Positions 1-7,641 of a stretch of DNA of 22,154 nucleotides are shown here, one piece after another. The number at the start of each line of letters is the position of its first letter. Positions within the stretch are counted from its first letter, which is position 1. The stretch comes from a virus. The stretch covers positions 1 to 22,154 of IMG/VR virus record IMGVR_UViG_3300025425_000184; one strand, given 5' to 3'. A model generated the notes under the pieces. It saw only the letters and a list, made by a program, of their open reading frames with translations, had not been told where the DNA came from and searched no databases. The translations under genes were made by a program, and so were the position numbers.

Positions 1-2666
1 GTGAAGCATTGTATGTTCTTGTTAAGAGCCGTGAACGTGCCCTCGGTCATACGTGAATGTTCGTCTAGGTTAATACTTCCAAAGCCGTTTTCAAGCGTTA
101 AAACACCTCTATAAATATTGTCCCCTCGTGGTGCTTCAACAAATGAATGCGCTAATCGATGTGTCTTTTCTTTGCTTTTTAATGGGTGCGGAATATTGAA
201 TGTACCGCTACCTTTGGTTAGTGCTCCTGATATATCTACATCAGTGAAAAAATCAAAATTACCACCTCCAGCAGACCCAGACTGAGTGTATTTAAATATT
301 TCAGTAGCTATCTCTTTTAAAGAGAAATTATTTCCTATTGTCTGAAAACGATAGTCATAACTAAGGCCAGAATTTGCAAAAATGGTTGCGTTTTTGAAAA
401 TCAAAAAGTCATTAAAAGTACCCTGCTCAGCAATTAGGTTTCCAGATATTGTGGCGTCACCATTTGTAAATACCGCAAACTTTTCAGTTCCACTACTGTT
501 CCCAACTGAAAATAAACGGGTGGCCGATGCTCCTATGTAAGATCTAACCGTGCCATCATCTTTAAATATTTGTTTATAAAGAGCCTCGTTTTCGTTATCT
601 AAAGTCAAACAAGTACCTGTGGATCTTACTGTAATAGGAGACCCAAACGTACCACCACTAGATGCGCTAACAAAATCAGTTGGTAGAGTTTGGTCGCCAG
701 TATTAGTTCCTGATAAATTTGTGGCAGATATAGATCCACCGAAAGCTCCTCCACTAGATGCGCTCACAAAGTCAGTGGGTAAAGTTTGGTCGCCAGTATT
801 AGTTCCTGATAAATTTGTGGCAGATATAGATCCACCGAAAGCTCCTCCACTAGATGCGCTCACAAAGTCAGTGGGTAAAGTTTGGTCGCCAGTATTAGTT
901 CCCGATAAATTTGTGGCAGATATAGATCCACCGAAAGCTCCTCCACTAGATGCGCTCACAAAGTCAGTGGGTAAAGTTTGGTCGCCAGTATTAGTTCCTG
1001 ATAAATTTGTGGCAGATATAGATCCACCGAAAGCTCCTCCACTAGATGCGCTCACAAAGTCAGTAGGAATAGCTTGTGCGCTTATTAGTCCATCATTATC
1101 AGTTATAGCCATTCTAGCTCCGCCACCAGCTAATGTAGAAAATTTAACTCCTGTCTTAAAATCAAAATAACCGCCACCAGCAGAACCTACTTGAGTGTAT
1201 TTCAGTATTTCAGTGGCTATCTCTTTTAAAGAAAAATTATTTCCTATTGTTTGAAAACGATAGTCATAACTAGAGCCAGAATTTCCAAAAATGGTTGCGT
1301 TTTTGAAAATCACAATGTCATTAAAAGTACCTCCATTGGCTGCGCTAACAAAGTCGGTGGGTAAAGTTTGGTCACCCGTATTATTTCCGCTTAATATTGC
1401 ATCGGTTATTGAGGTATTAAACTCGTCAATAGTTCCTGTAATTCCTACTATTGAATCTTGGGTTATGTTTGATACTTTAGCTGTATTTGCTAATACATCT
1501 GTATTCGATGAAACCCTTGCCTCCGTGTAGTATAAATTAGTTACCTCGCTTATGTTAGATGTATTTAAAACGACCGCCCCAGTTTGACTATTTACGCTAA
1601 CTACATCATCGGAATTGTCACTTTTTTCCACATCTCCATTGACGTTATAAATAAGCCAGTCACCCAAGCTCCAAACAATACCGAATCTAGTCGCTGCAAC
1701 ACTGACATTATAAACGTAAGACACCTTACTAGTGTCTGGATTGATAAGTGTTGGTGTGTTTGTTGAGGCATTCCACACCCCTTGATATTGTAGTAGCGTT
1801 GACGGAAGCTGAGTTAACGGCACTTTACCGCCAGAATCAAGGCTGCCATATCCGTTGTTTGCTCCCTTTTCCGAAATTAACTGATAGTCATTTAAGTTGA
1901 TTCCTAAATTAGCTCTCGCTCCACTAGCATTAACAGCACCCGTTCCCCCTCCAATAATAGACAGCGGATTACTTGATCCGTCTAGTTCCATTTTACAATC
2001 GAAGGTCGTGCCGTCAAATGATACACCTATAATATTATAGACTACTGCTGAATCATCTGGAAAAGTCAAAGCGTTCGAGGCAAATGTCACACCCGTTGGT
2101 AATACCGAATCCTTGAAATCAACTGTTATACCCGCGATCGTTAATACCGTCTCACCCGTGTTTGTAATTTGTAAAGTGAAGCTGTATAAGTTGTTGACAT
2201 TTGTTAAAGTCAATGTATTACTAGCTGTATAAATACCTTGAGCCCTTGAAGATTCGAAGCCTAATGCGTTCCATGCTGTGGCATTTGTGCCGAGATCGAT
2301 CTGGCTAGTCTGTGTTAACGCCAGTGTCTTAGCAATAAATCGAGACGTTGCCGAATCGTATACTATCGCTTGATTGTTGGCTGGGCTTGAAATATTAACG
2401 TCCGCTAAATCAACAAGATTTTCAATAAAACCAAATTCGTCAGCTTGAAGCCTATAAGCCGCACCGCCTCTTATAACGATTACTTCGTCACCCGCAGCCA
2501 AAGCGGCCGCAGCTTGAACACCTGACAAAACATTACCGCGAGACTGCGATAAAAACATTTCATCTATAATCGCATCGTTAACCGTTCTATGCTTAACCGC
2601 TGGGATTTGACCATTACTAGCTAGTTGCGCGTTCGATGTCGCTTTTAATTCTGCTGCTGTTGCCAT
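1..2666 (-). CDS. Tail fibre / receptor-binding protein, C-terminus cut by window edge
   Basis: An open frame runs without a stop from the ATG at 2666 to the left edge, giving at least 888 residues. The N-terminus (ATAAELKATSNAQ) is followed by motifs common in phage fibres: a GGTGAVNASGARANLG segment, a GSLDSGGKVPLTQLPSTLLQ segment, and a SQTGAVVLNTSNI / TNLYYTEARV segment. Residues about 534-673 are a 32-residue tandem repeat, and a 58-residue block is present twice (about 446-503 and 748-806). From about residue 821 a GTFNIPHPLKSKEKTH / EAPRGDNIYRG / MTEGTFTALNKNIQCF segment appears, a C-terminal fibre module I recall from many marine phage fibres. The gene starts 4 nt after the connector gene and is the last structural gene visible. 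It probably forms trimeric distal fibres that bind the host surface. The plus-strand frames here are shadows. Confidence 0.85.
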   Translation of the reverse strand, partial: MATAAELKATSNAQLASNGQIPAVKHRTVNDAIIDEMFLSQSRGNVLSGVQAAAALAAGDEVIVIRGGAAYRLQADEFGFIENLVDLADVNISSPANNQAIVYDSATSRFIAKTLALTQTSQIDLGTNATAWNALGFESSRAQGIYTASNTLTLTNVNNLYSFTLQITNTGETVLTIAGITVDFKDSVLPTGVTFASNALTFPDDSAVVYNIIGVSFDGTTFDCKMELDGSSNPLSIIGGGTGAVNASGARANLGINLNDYQLISEKGANNGYGSLDSGGKVPLTQLPSTLLQYQGVWNASTNTPTLINPDTSKVSYVYNVSVAATRFGIVWSLGDWLIYNVNGDVEKSDNSDDVVSVNSQTGAVVLNTSNISEVTNLYYTEARVSSNTDVLANTAKVSNITQDSIVGITGTIDEFNTSITDAILSGNNTGDQTLPTDFVSAANGGTFNDIVIFKNATIFGNSGSSYDYRFQTIGNNFSLKEIATEILKYTQVGSAGGGYFDFKTGVKFSTLAGGGARMAITDNDGLISAQAIPTDFVSASSGGAFGGSISATNLSGTNTGDQTLPTDFVSASSGGAFGGSISATNLSGTNTGDQTLPTDFVSASSGGAFGGSISATNLSGTNTGDQTLPTDFVSASSGGAFGGSISATNLSGTNTGDQTLPTDFVSASSGGTFGSPITVRSTGTCLTLDNENEALYKQIFKDDGTVRSYIGASATRLFSVGNSSGTEKFAVFTNGDATISGNLIAEQGTFNDFLIFKNATIFANSGLSYDYRFQTIGNNFSLKEIATEIFKYTQSGSAGGGNFDFFTDVDISGALTKGSGTFNIPHPLKSKEKTHRLAHSFVEAPRGDNIYRGVLTLENGFGSINLDEHSRMTEGTFTALNKNIQCF
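250..424 (-). repeat. Duplicated fibre block, C-terminal copy
   Basis: About 175 bp that match 1158-1332 with only scattered differences. Both encode the segment FKNATIF(G/A)NSG followed by YDYRFQTIGNNFSLKEIATE and KYTQ(V/S)GSAGGG. The two copies lie 908 bp apart in the same orientation and frame and flank the 96-bp repeat array. Confidence 0.9.
649..1067 (-). repeat. 96-bp in-frame tandem repeat in the fibre gene
   Basis: Three almost identical 96-bp units begin at 745, 841 and 937; the only difference I see is a T/C at the GATAAATTT stretch of the second. They are flanked by a diverged copy (649-744) and a partial copy (1033-1067). Each unit encodes 32 residues containing GTNTGDQTLPTDFVSASSGG. 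A further diverged copy of the core lies at about 1330-1395. The unit is a multiple of three, so gain or loss of copies keeps the frame and changes shaft length. Confidence 0.95.
1158..1332 (-). repeat. Duplicated fibre block, N-terminal copy
   Basis: Partner of 250-424. It directly follows, in protein order, a diverged copy of the GDQTLPTDFVSA repeat core, so repeat core plus block looks like one module that was duplicated. Confidence 0.9.
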
Positions 2667-2670
2667 TTTT

Positions 2671-3213
2671 TTAATTTAAAACGTCATAGTCGTAACGTCC
2701 GTTTCTGAATCCGAACGGTCTTTTATTTTTTCTCTTGATTGGGCTAATAATATTAACGCGGCTGTTAATCGTTTTGCTTTCAACATAAATAACAGAATCG
2801 AAAGTAAACAGAACCTTCTTCAATCGGTCGGTCATTTCGCTAACAGCAACGGCCATGTCAGCGCGTTTCATTCTTAGAATATTAGCCCTCTCAACTTCAC
2901 CCACTTGCGTATAGGTGCCACGCGGATCAGTTGGCTTTGTAACTCCAAACTGAGTTACATTAATACCGTGCTCTACCATAAATCGGATATAAGTAGCTAA
3001 CGCCCATACCTCTTTAACGTAGTCGTTATAAAATGTAGCTAGTTCGTTATCTGCATCATCTGCCAATGCTAAGATAGCCGTCACCATATCGGCTGTTAGG
3101 TACGGCTGTACGTCATACTTTCGTGCATTCAAGATGTGCGGGTCTATCATTCGATCCGTTATATTGGTCGTGAACTGAGAATAAACAGCTAAGTTTGCTT
3201 TAGTTAATTGCAT
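2671..3213 (-). CDS. Putative head-tail connector (adaptor) protein
   Basis: A 180-residue, largely helical protein with no signal peptide or membrane segment. It starts at an ATG that overlaps the 3' end of the portal gene by 14 nt, so it is probably co-translated with the portal. The C-terminus is basic (SPIKRKNKRPFGFRNG), resembling small adaptor proteins of Bacteroidota phages. Position next to the portal, size and helical character suit a ring protein that docks under the portal and links it to the tail. No catalytic motif is visible. The assignment rests on context and general resemblance. Confidence 0.6.
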   Translation of the reverse strand: MQLTKANLAVYSQFTTNITDRMIDPHILNARKYDVQPYLTADMVTAILALADDADNELATFYNDYVKEVWALATYIRFMVEHGINVTQFGVTKPTDPRGTYTQVGEVERANILRMKRADMAVAVSEMTDRLKKVLFTFDSVIYVESKTINSRVNIISPIKRKNKRPFGFRNGRYDYDVLN

Positions 3214-4726
3214 CTTCTTCCTCCTCTTCTTCTTTAGTTACAAGAAATATATCTACTTCCTCATCTGTAAAACCGTAGCTGCTTTTTAGTAAAACGGCTG
3301 CTTGTTCATAAGTAAATTGATCTTGATTAAACTTTCGAATTATCCTTTGAAATCCTTGAATTTGTCGGCCTGTTAAGTCTCTCAGGACGGAATTTGTGGT
3401 ATCGGCTTCCGTGTCAATAGCGGTAATCGGCTGGCCTAGTTCATCAATTTCGGTTTGCACTTTTGGAATTTCAAACAATAGCCGAACCTCTTGGTCTGTT
3501 AATCTGCTTAGAATAGAATCGGGTAGTAAGCTGAATGGGTTTAATTTAGATATCGTAAAGTCTAAATTTTCGCCATTAAGTAGGTTTGGTTTTAATGAGT
3601 TAAGCTTGTACGTAATATAGTTCTGAATATTTATAATAGATATGTAAAATAAATCCATTGTGTTTTTGAGTTCTTGAACATTCCCTAACGTGCCAGCCGT
3701 TTTAAAGCCGCACAAAATAGGAGGAACACCCGCAAGCCTGCACACCTTTTCACCTACTCGAATCGTAGACTTTTCGGTCATGTCAATTATCTCTTTGTTA
3801 TCCAGCACCGTAACCTTGGCCATTTCTTCGGGCGTGCTTGCTTGAAGATGCAATACCCTTGCAGCATCTGCGCCGCAGAACTGTTCTAAGTTCGCATCAA
3901 AGTAGTCTTTAGGTGTCTTTCCGTCATCGTCTTCGTTTTGGTCGTCAATGACACCAGTGGCTACTACAACCTGAGCGCGCCAACCTTGCAATATGTTTGA
4001 GGCTTCTAGCTGTGAAATAGCCCCGTCACTTATAATATCTTCAATGCCAGCGTAAAAGTCAGGCACTGGATATAGATCGTAGTTACGGCCTAACTTTGTG
4101 CGAAAGCAGTAAAATATTTCACCTAGTTGTTGGCTGTGTTCCTTTTGCTCTTGCTTAATGATTTCGCGCCTCTGATATTTATCTAAGTCACCATTATAAG
4201 CACGGTATGTTATGGTGTGGTTTTCCATTTTAGACATTTCACCCATTAATCGATTGACTCTAAAGTTATCGTTACGCTTACGAATCCAAGGAATAGGAAC
4301 TACTTTAGTTTCTACAATCTTGTTTTCGTAGTTAAAGAACTCCTTTAAAGCAAAGCCGTTAAGCTTACATTGATTTTCTACGATTTCAGAAAGCACTTCA
4401 TTCCAGGTTTGATCTTTATTGGCCATCGCATTACCCGTGGCTTCGTCTGCGAACCCGTCAGCTTCAATAAACTGTTTTAGCTTATTTATGGCAATAGTAG
4501 CCGTCCCGCTATTGTTGATATGCTCAATGATCTGATTGGGCAAGTCATCGCGTTCACCATAATAGTACCAACCGTTTTGCGACTTTTCGATGTACGCAAT
4601 AGCATTCTTATACAGTCCAGCGACCGCATCTTTCACCAAGCCGAACGCACCTTTTTTAGCGAAGTTCGGCTTTTGCTTTTCGGCTTCGATTGGTTGGTTT
4701 CTAAATGCGTTTCGTTTACTCGCCAT
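3200..4726 (-). CDS. Portal protein
   Basis: 508 residues, a normal length for a siphovirus portal. The segment around residues 330-371 (GVPPILCGFKTAGTLGNVQE, then DLFYISIINIQNYI) matches the conserved portal pattern in which a G-x-L-x-N-x-Q-E motif precedes a long helix near the tunnel. Residues 1-60 are basic and aromatic. The C-terminus (about 476-508) carries GFTDEEVDIF and an acidic run. Portals form the dodecameric ring at one capsid vertex through which DNA is pumped by the terminase. The ATG at 4726 overlaps the upstream 107-aa gene by 11 nt and the connector follows with a 14-nt overlap, so the three form one translation unit. It is unusual that the portal is far downstream of the terminase and behind the capsid gene. 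Confidence 0.85.
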   Translation of the reverse strand: MASKRNAFRNQPIEAEKQKPNFAKKGAFGLVKDAVAGLYKNAIAYIEKSQNGWYYYGERDDLPNQIIEHINNSGTATIAINKLKQFIEADGFADEATGNAMANKDQTWNEVLSEIVENQCKLNGFALKEFFNYENKIVETKVVPIPWIRKRNDNFRVNRLMGEMSKMENHTITYRAYNGDLDKYQRREIIKQEQKEHSQQLGEIFYCFRTKLGRNYDLYPVPDFYAGIEDIISDGAISQLEASNILQGWRAQVVVATGVIDDQNEDDDGKTPKDYFDANLEQFCGADAARVLHLQASTPEEMAKVTVLDNKEIIDMTEKSTIRVGEKVCRLAGVPPILCGFKTAGTLGNVQELKNTMDLFYISIINIQNYITYKLNSLKPNLLNGENLDFTISKLNPFSLLPDSILSRLTDQEVRLLFEIPKVQTEIDELGQPITAIDTEADTTNSVLRDLTGRQIQGFQRIIRKFNQDQFTYEQAAVLLKSSYGFTDEEVDIFLVTKEEEEEEDAIN

Positions 4727-5039
4727 CTAAAGCCCTGTTTATGGCATTCAGAATCGCGTCCTCAGACTTTGCACGACCTAGCTTAATGCCGTTCATCGAT
4801 GCGTAGTCTCTAAGCTGCTTAACAGTCCAGTCTTTGTTTGGCGCGTCTTGTGGGAAAGAATCGGCTTCGGCTTCTATCACTTCCTCCACCTCTCCGATTA
4901 ATGCGAAATTATGATTAAACTTATTTGGCCAACGCTTAAATAATATCTCTACGTCTTCATCTGTAAAGCCTGTATCTGTGATCGTTCTGTTATCAATGGG
5001 AATATGAATCGAAAATTGTTGAATAGCTTTATATTTCAT
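4716..5039 (-). CDS. Small protein with HeH/SAP-like C-terminal motif
   Basis: 107 residues. The C-terminal part (about 69-105, beginning DWTVKQLRDYASMNGIKLG) resembles the HeH/LEM or SAP helix-extended-loop-helix motif found in small phage head-region proteins. Residues 24-33 (GFTDEDVEIL) resemble the C-terminus of the neighbouring portal. The middle is acidic. It is the first gene after the terminator at 5101-5132 and overlaps the portal start by 11 nt. Function is unknown; a minor head or head-completion protein is plausible from location. Confidence 0.6.
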   Translation of the reverse strand: MKYKAIQQFSIHIPIDNRTITDTGFTDEDVEILFKRWPNKFNHNFALIGEVEEVIEAEADSFPQDAPNKDWTVKQLRDYASMNGIKLGRAKSEDAILNAINRALDGE

Positions 5040-5052
5040 CGCTTTGTATTTT

Positions 5053-5074
5053 CGACTAAATTAGTTAATAGTCG
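5053..5074. promoter_or_regulatory. Inverted repeat upstream of the 5039 gene
   Basis: CGACTA (5053-5058) and TAGTCG (5069-5074) form a perfect 6-bp inverted repeat around a 10-bp AT centre. It lies in the 61 bp between the terminator and the ATG at 5039, where a promoter for the portal unit would be expected. I see no good TAnnTTTG box here, so it could be an operator, a leader hairpin or chance. Confidence 0.3.
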
Positions 5075-5100
5075 TGTAAAAGCGTTAGAACATGGCCATA

Positions 5101-5132
5101 AAAAAAGCACTCCTATTTCTAAGAGTGCTTTA
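5101..5132 (-). terminator. Rho-independent terminator after the capsid/tube genes
   Basis: Read on the minus strand, AAAGCACTC / GAGTGCTTT form a 9-bp stem around a 10-nt loop, followed by a run of seven T. It sits 24 nt past the end of the 192-aa gene and before the 5039 gene, so it separates the capsid/tube unit from the portal/connector/fibre unit. Confidence 0.85.
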
Positions 5133-5155
5133 ACATATGAATGAATGAAGATTAC

Positions 5156-5734
5156 TTAAATAACCAAGTTGTCTAGATAAGCTATGTCGGCCGTTAAAGT
5201 CGTTGGAGTAGTTGCGGCATCGTTGAATATTAGCTGCAAGTTCTCCATGTCGCCTGTTAGACCCAAAGTAAACACGTTCGGATCAAGTAAAGCCGTTCCC
5301 GACCCGCCATCTAATGCAGATGCCTTTAGTCCGAAGTTGTCATAGTTCAAGCCTAAGTTCATGCCCCACGCTTCAATCTGACCGCTATTAGTTTCGACAA
5401 AAACACAAACGCCTTCCGCGTCTAGCAATGTTTCAATCGCTGCTAGTTCTGCCGCTGTGTCGTAATAGAGAACCAAGTTGATGGCTTGAGTTCGTAGGTT
5501 CTTATTTTCACCTACTGCCAAAGCCATTACGCTGTTGTTCTTATACCTTTTCCCCCTCGCTGTAATAAAGCCTTTAGATGCCGCGAAAGTTACTGCCGTG
5601 ATACTATTCCCTGTACCATCCGTTTTTGATGTTATGTCTGCGAGTAAAGCGATCCACACCCGTAAATCCAACCCACCCGATTTTTGGAGTGCTGAACATG
5701 CTGGTGCGAGGCTTACTGTTAATGCGTTACACAT
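5156..5734 (-). CDS. Probable major tail tube protein
   Basis: 192 residues, with no membrane segment, and rich in G, A, L and T. The C-terminal half (about 115-180, containing NSGQIEAWGMNLGLNYDNFG and a GGSGTALLDPN stretch) is the kind of beta-rich sequence seen in tail tube subunits. It is the gene right after the major capsid protein, separated from it by a weak hairpin. A minor capsid or decoration protein is the main alternative. The ATG at 5734 has an AT-rich upstream region, as in the neighbours. Confidence 0.5.
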   Translation of the reverse strand: MCNALTVSLAPACSALQKSGGLDLRVWIALLADITSKTDGTGNSITAVTFAASKGFITARGKRYKNNSVMALAVGENKNLRTQAINLVLYYDTAAELAAIETLLDAEGVCVFVETNSGQIEAWGMNLGLNYDNFGLKASALDGGSGTALLDPNVFTLGLTGDMENLQLIFNDAATTPTTLTADIAYLDNLVI

Positions 5735-5761
5735 ATCTATTTATATTTTAAAGTTAAAAAC

Positions 5762-5780
5762 AGGAGGTTTTTAGCCTCCC
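5762..5780 (-). terminator. Weak hairpin / partial terminator behind the capsid gene
   Basis: On the minus strand GGAGG and CCTCC pair around a 7-nt loop and are followed by TGTTTTT. It lies just past the capsid stop. The 5-bp stem is short, so partial termination or 3'-end protection of capsid mRNA is more likely than a full stop. Confidence 0.5.
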
Positions 5781-5787
5781 TATTTAA

Positions 5788-7023
5788 TTAAGCCTTTGGC
5801 CTGATGTAAAGAATTTCAGCACCATACTTGTATTGAGTCCCCGACTTCATTGAGTTGATGGCTCTGAATACTCTATCGCCAGTTGTCTGACCTAAGTATA
5901 ATACTTCCACATTAACGTCATCAGACATCAAATCAAAACCAACAAACACGTTAGAAGGATTCCATACAGCTACTGTATTCGGTAACCAAAGTGGCATCTT
6001 TTCGATAACCAACCCTAAGAATGGGATACCGCTTGACTGGAAGTAATCTTCCCTAAAGTACCCACCAGCACCAGTTCCAGCTTCACCGTTGACAACTCTG
6101 TAAGCGTCTGCAATTTGAGCGGAAACTAAGATTCTAGTGTTGTCCATGTCCTTCACTACTTGAGGAATAGTGTTATAAATGAAGTTCAAAACATCAATCA
6201 CATTGAACTTATTCACGAACTGAATAACACCAGCCGTTGAATCCGTTGCACCTGTGATAGCTTCGTTAACCGTTACAGTTTCGCCCGATACCGCAGCAAC
6301 CGTTACGGTCTGACCTACGATAGTAGTGCCTCCGATTTGTTGCGCTTGGTTAGCGGCTGTAATGGTTAGCTGATTGCCAACTTGTATTTTAGTACCGTCC
6401 GTAACCGTGATAGTAGCGGTTCCAACTGTGCCTGTGGCAATAGCCGTTAACGCTTGAGTAGCCGAAGCCACCGCGCTTAACTTGTATTTATTAACGTCCG
6501 AACCAGCTTCTAACTGGCCAAGGATGCCCGCGTAATCAGCACTAATACCCGTAGCAGTTGACCCACCGTAATTAACGCCAGCCTTACCTAGTAAGTAAAG
6601 TTGCTCGTTAACGCCGCCTAATTTTGGCGCGATAATATTGTTAAGATAGAAGTTGCTCAATCTTGGAGTTCCAAGGTAATCAGCAAACGAACCAGCCCCT
6701 AATTCTGTGGCCTCCCATGTAGTTCTCAAGGCATCGTAATCAGTCTGTAATTGGAGTTCATACTTTACTAGTTGCAATGATTTCTCATTCCTTACTAAGC
6801 CGCTTGATTGTGATGAAAATACTGCGCTTGGGTTCTTCAACTCCAAAGCTGCGTCCGCGCCTAATAAGGCGATCTTATCCTTGAATCCCTGGATAGGTGT
6901 TACTAGACCTCTGTCTACTATGCCCTTCGGCTTTAGTAGTGCTGGAGTCATATATTCTGCGTAAGATTCACCAGCATAGGTATTGCTAGGCAAACTAATC
7001 GCTACATTCTTAAATTTTGACAT
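5788..7023 (-). CDS. Major capsid protein, HK97-like, with an inserted beta domain
   Basis: 411 residues, directly downstream (12-nt gap) of the prohead protease/scaffold gene and ending in the motif GAEILYIRPKA. The flow from residue 80 (QLVKYELQLQTDYDALRTTW) through helices at 100-150 to the C-terminal beta strands (VIEKMPLWLPNTVAVWNPSN) fits the P- and A-domain plan of HK97-fold capsid proteins. Residues about 196-266 are a Thr/Val/Gly-rich stretch (GTATITVTDGTKIQVGNQLT, VGQTVTVAAVSGETVTV) that looks like an inserted beta-barrel or Ig-like domain, probably exposed on the capsid surface. No N-terminal delta domain is visible, consistent with the scaffold being supplied by the upstream gene. 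Confidence 0.8.
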   Translation of the reverse strand: MSKFKNVAISLPSNTYAGESYAEYMTPALLKPKGIVDRGLVTPIQGFKDKIALLGADAALELKNPSAVFSSQSSGLVRNEKSLQLVKYELQLQTDYDALRTTWEATELGAGSFADYLGTPRLSNFYLNNIIAPKLGGVNEQLYLLGKAGVNYGGSTATGISADYAGILGQLEAGSDVNKYKLSAVASATQALTAIATGTVGTATITVTDGTKIQVGNQLTITAANQAQQIGGTTIVGQTVTVAAVSGETVTVNEAITGATDSTAGVIQFVNKFNVIDVLNFIYNTIPQVVKDMDNTRILVSAQIADAYRVVNGEAGTGAGGYFREDYFQSSGIPFLGLVIEKMPLWLPNTVAVWNPSNVFVGFDLMSDDVNVEVLYLGQTTGDRVFRAINSMKSGTQYKYGAEILYIRPKA

Positions 7024-7035
7024 TGTTTCTTTTTT

Positions 7036-7641
7036 TTATGAGTTTAAGTTTCTAGCCTTTTGCATTGCAAGCTGGCGTGTTTTTTCTACGATAGACATTT
7101 TCGAGAAGTCTTCATTTGTAATAGATGCAGCCTTTAATAGCACTTTCGTGTCACCGCCTCCCATTACTTCCGTCTTCAATGCTTTCATTTGCTCGTTGAT
7201 TTCGGAAACTTTAGAATCAAAGTCTTTTTCCTTTTCAACAATCTGAGCCTTTAAAGCTTTGATTTCGTTTGACATTTTTTCTTTGTCATCTTCCATCGCT
7301 TTCTTTTCTTCTTCTAAAGCGACTATTTGCGAAGCCAAAGCCTCACCGTCTACCGCTTCAGCGACCGATACAACAACACCGTCTGCGCCAATTGTGATCA
7401 CTCTACCGTCTTCTAAAGTATGCTCACCCTCTGGCGCATTCTCTTCTGTTGGCATTCCTTCGCTTGCGATTACCGCACGCTTACCTTCGAACTCACCGTC
7501 TTCGCTGTATACAAAGAGTTCAGTAGTTCCGTCATTTAATTTGACAATCATATTTTTGGCACTGCCCGTAAAAAGGTTTTTCAAACCCTTAAGCATTGCC
7601 TCAATAGTTGTCAACCTTTTTTCTGCTGCTTCCGTAGCCAT
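7036..7641 (-). CDS. Candidate internal start: separate scaffold protein nested in the protease gene
   Basis: The in-frame ATG at 7641 (residue 204, MATEAAEKRLTTIEAMLKG) would give a 201-residue acidic coiled-coil protein without the protease domain. The DNA just upstream (about 7642-7682) is strikingly AT-rich, encodes an unremarkable linker (KLIMFNYKSIT), and looks like a Bacteroidota translation start region. Phage lambda makes its scaffold Nu3 in this way from the protease gene C. The internal start is an inference. Confidence 0.45.
   Translation of the reverse strand: MATEAAEKRLTTIEAMLKGLKNLFTGSAKNMIVKLNDGTTELFVYSEDGEFEGKRAVIASEGMPTEENAPEGEHTLEDGRVITIGADGVVVSVAEAVDGEALASQIVALEEEKKAMEDDKEKMSNEIKALKAQIVEKEKDFDSKVSEINEQMKALKTEVMGGGDTKVLLKAASITNEDFSKMSIVEKTRQLAMQKARNLNS

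Noticed and set aside
649-1067. Possible CRISPR array
   Set aside because: Units are directly adjacent, 96 bp long, coding and without unique spacers.
619-1170. Plus-strand open frame with repeated DPPKAPPLDALTKSVG units
   Set aside because: It is the antisense shadow of the repeat array in the minus-strand fibre gene; its regular look comes from the 96-bp period.
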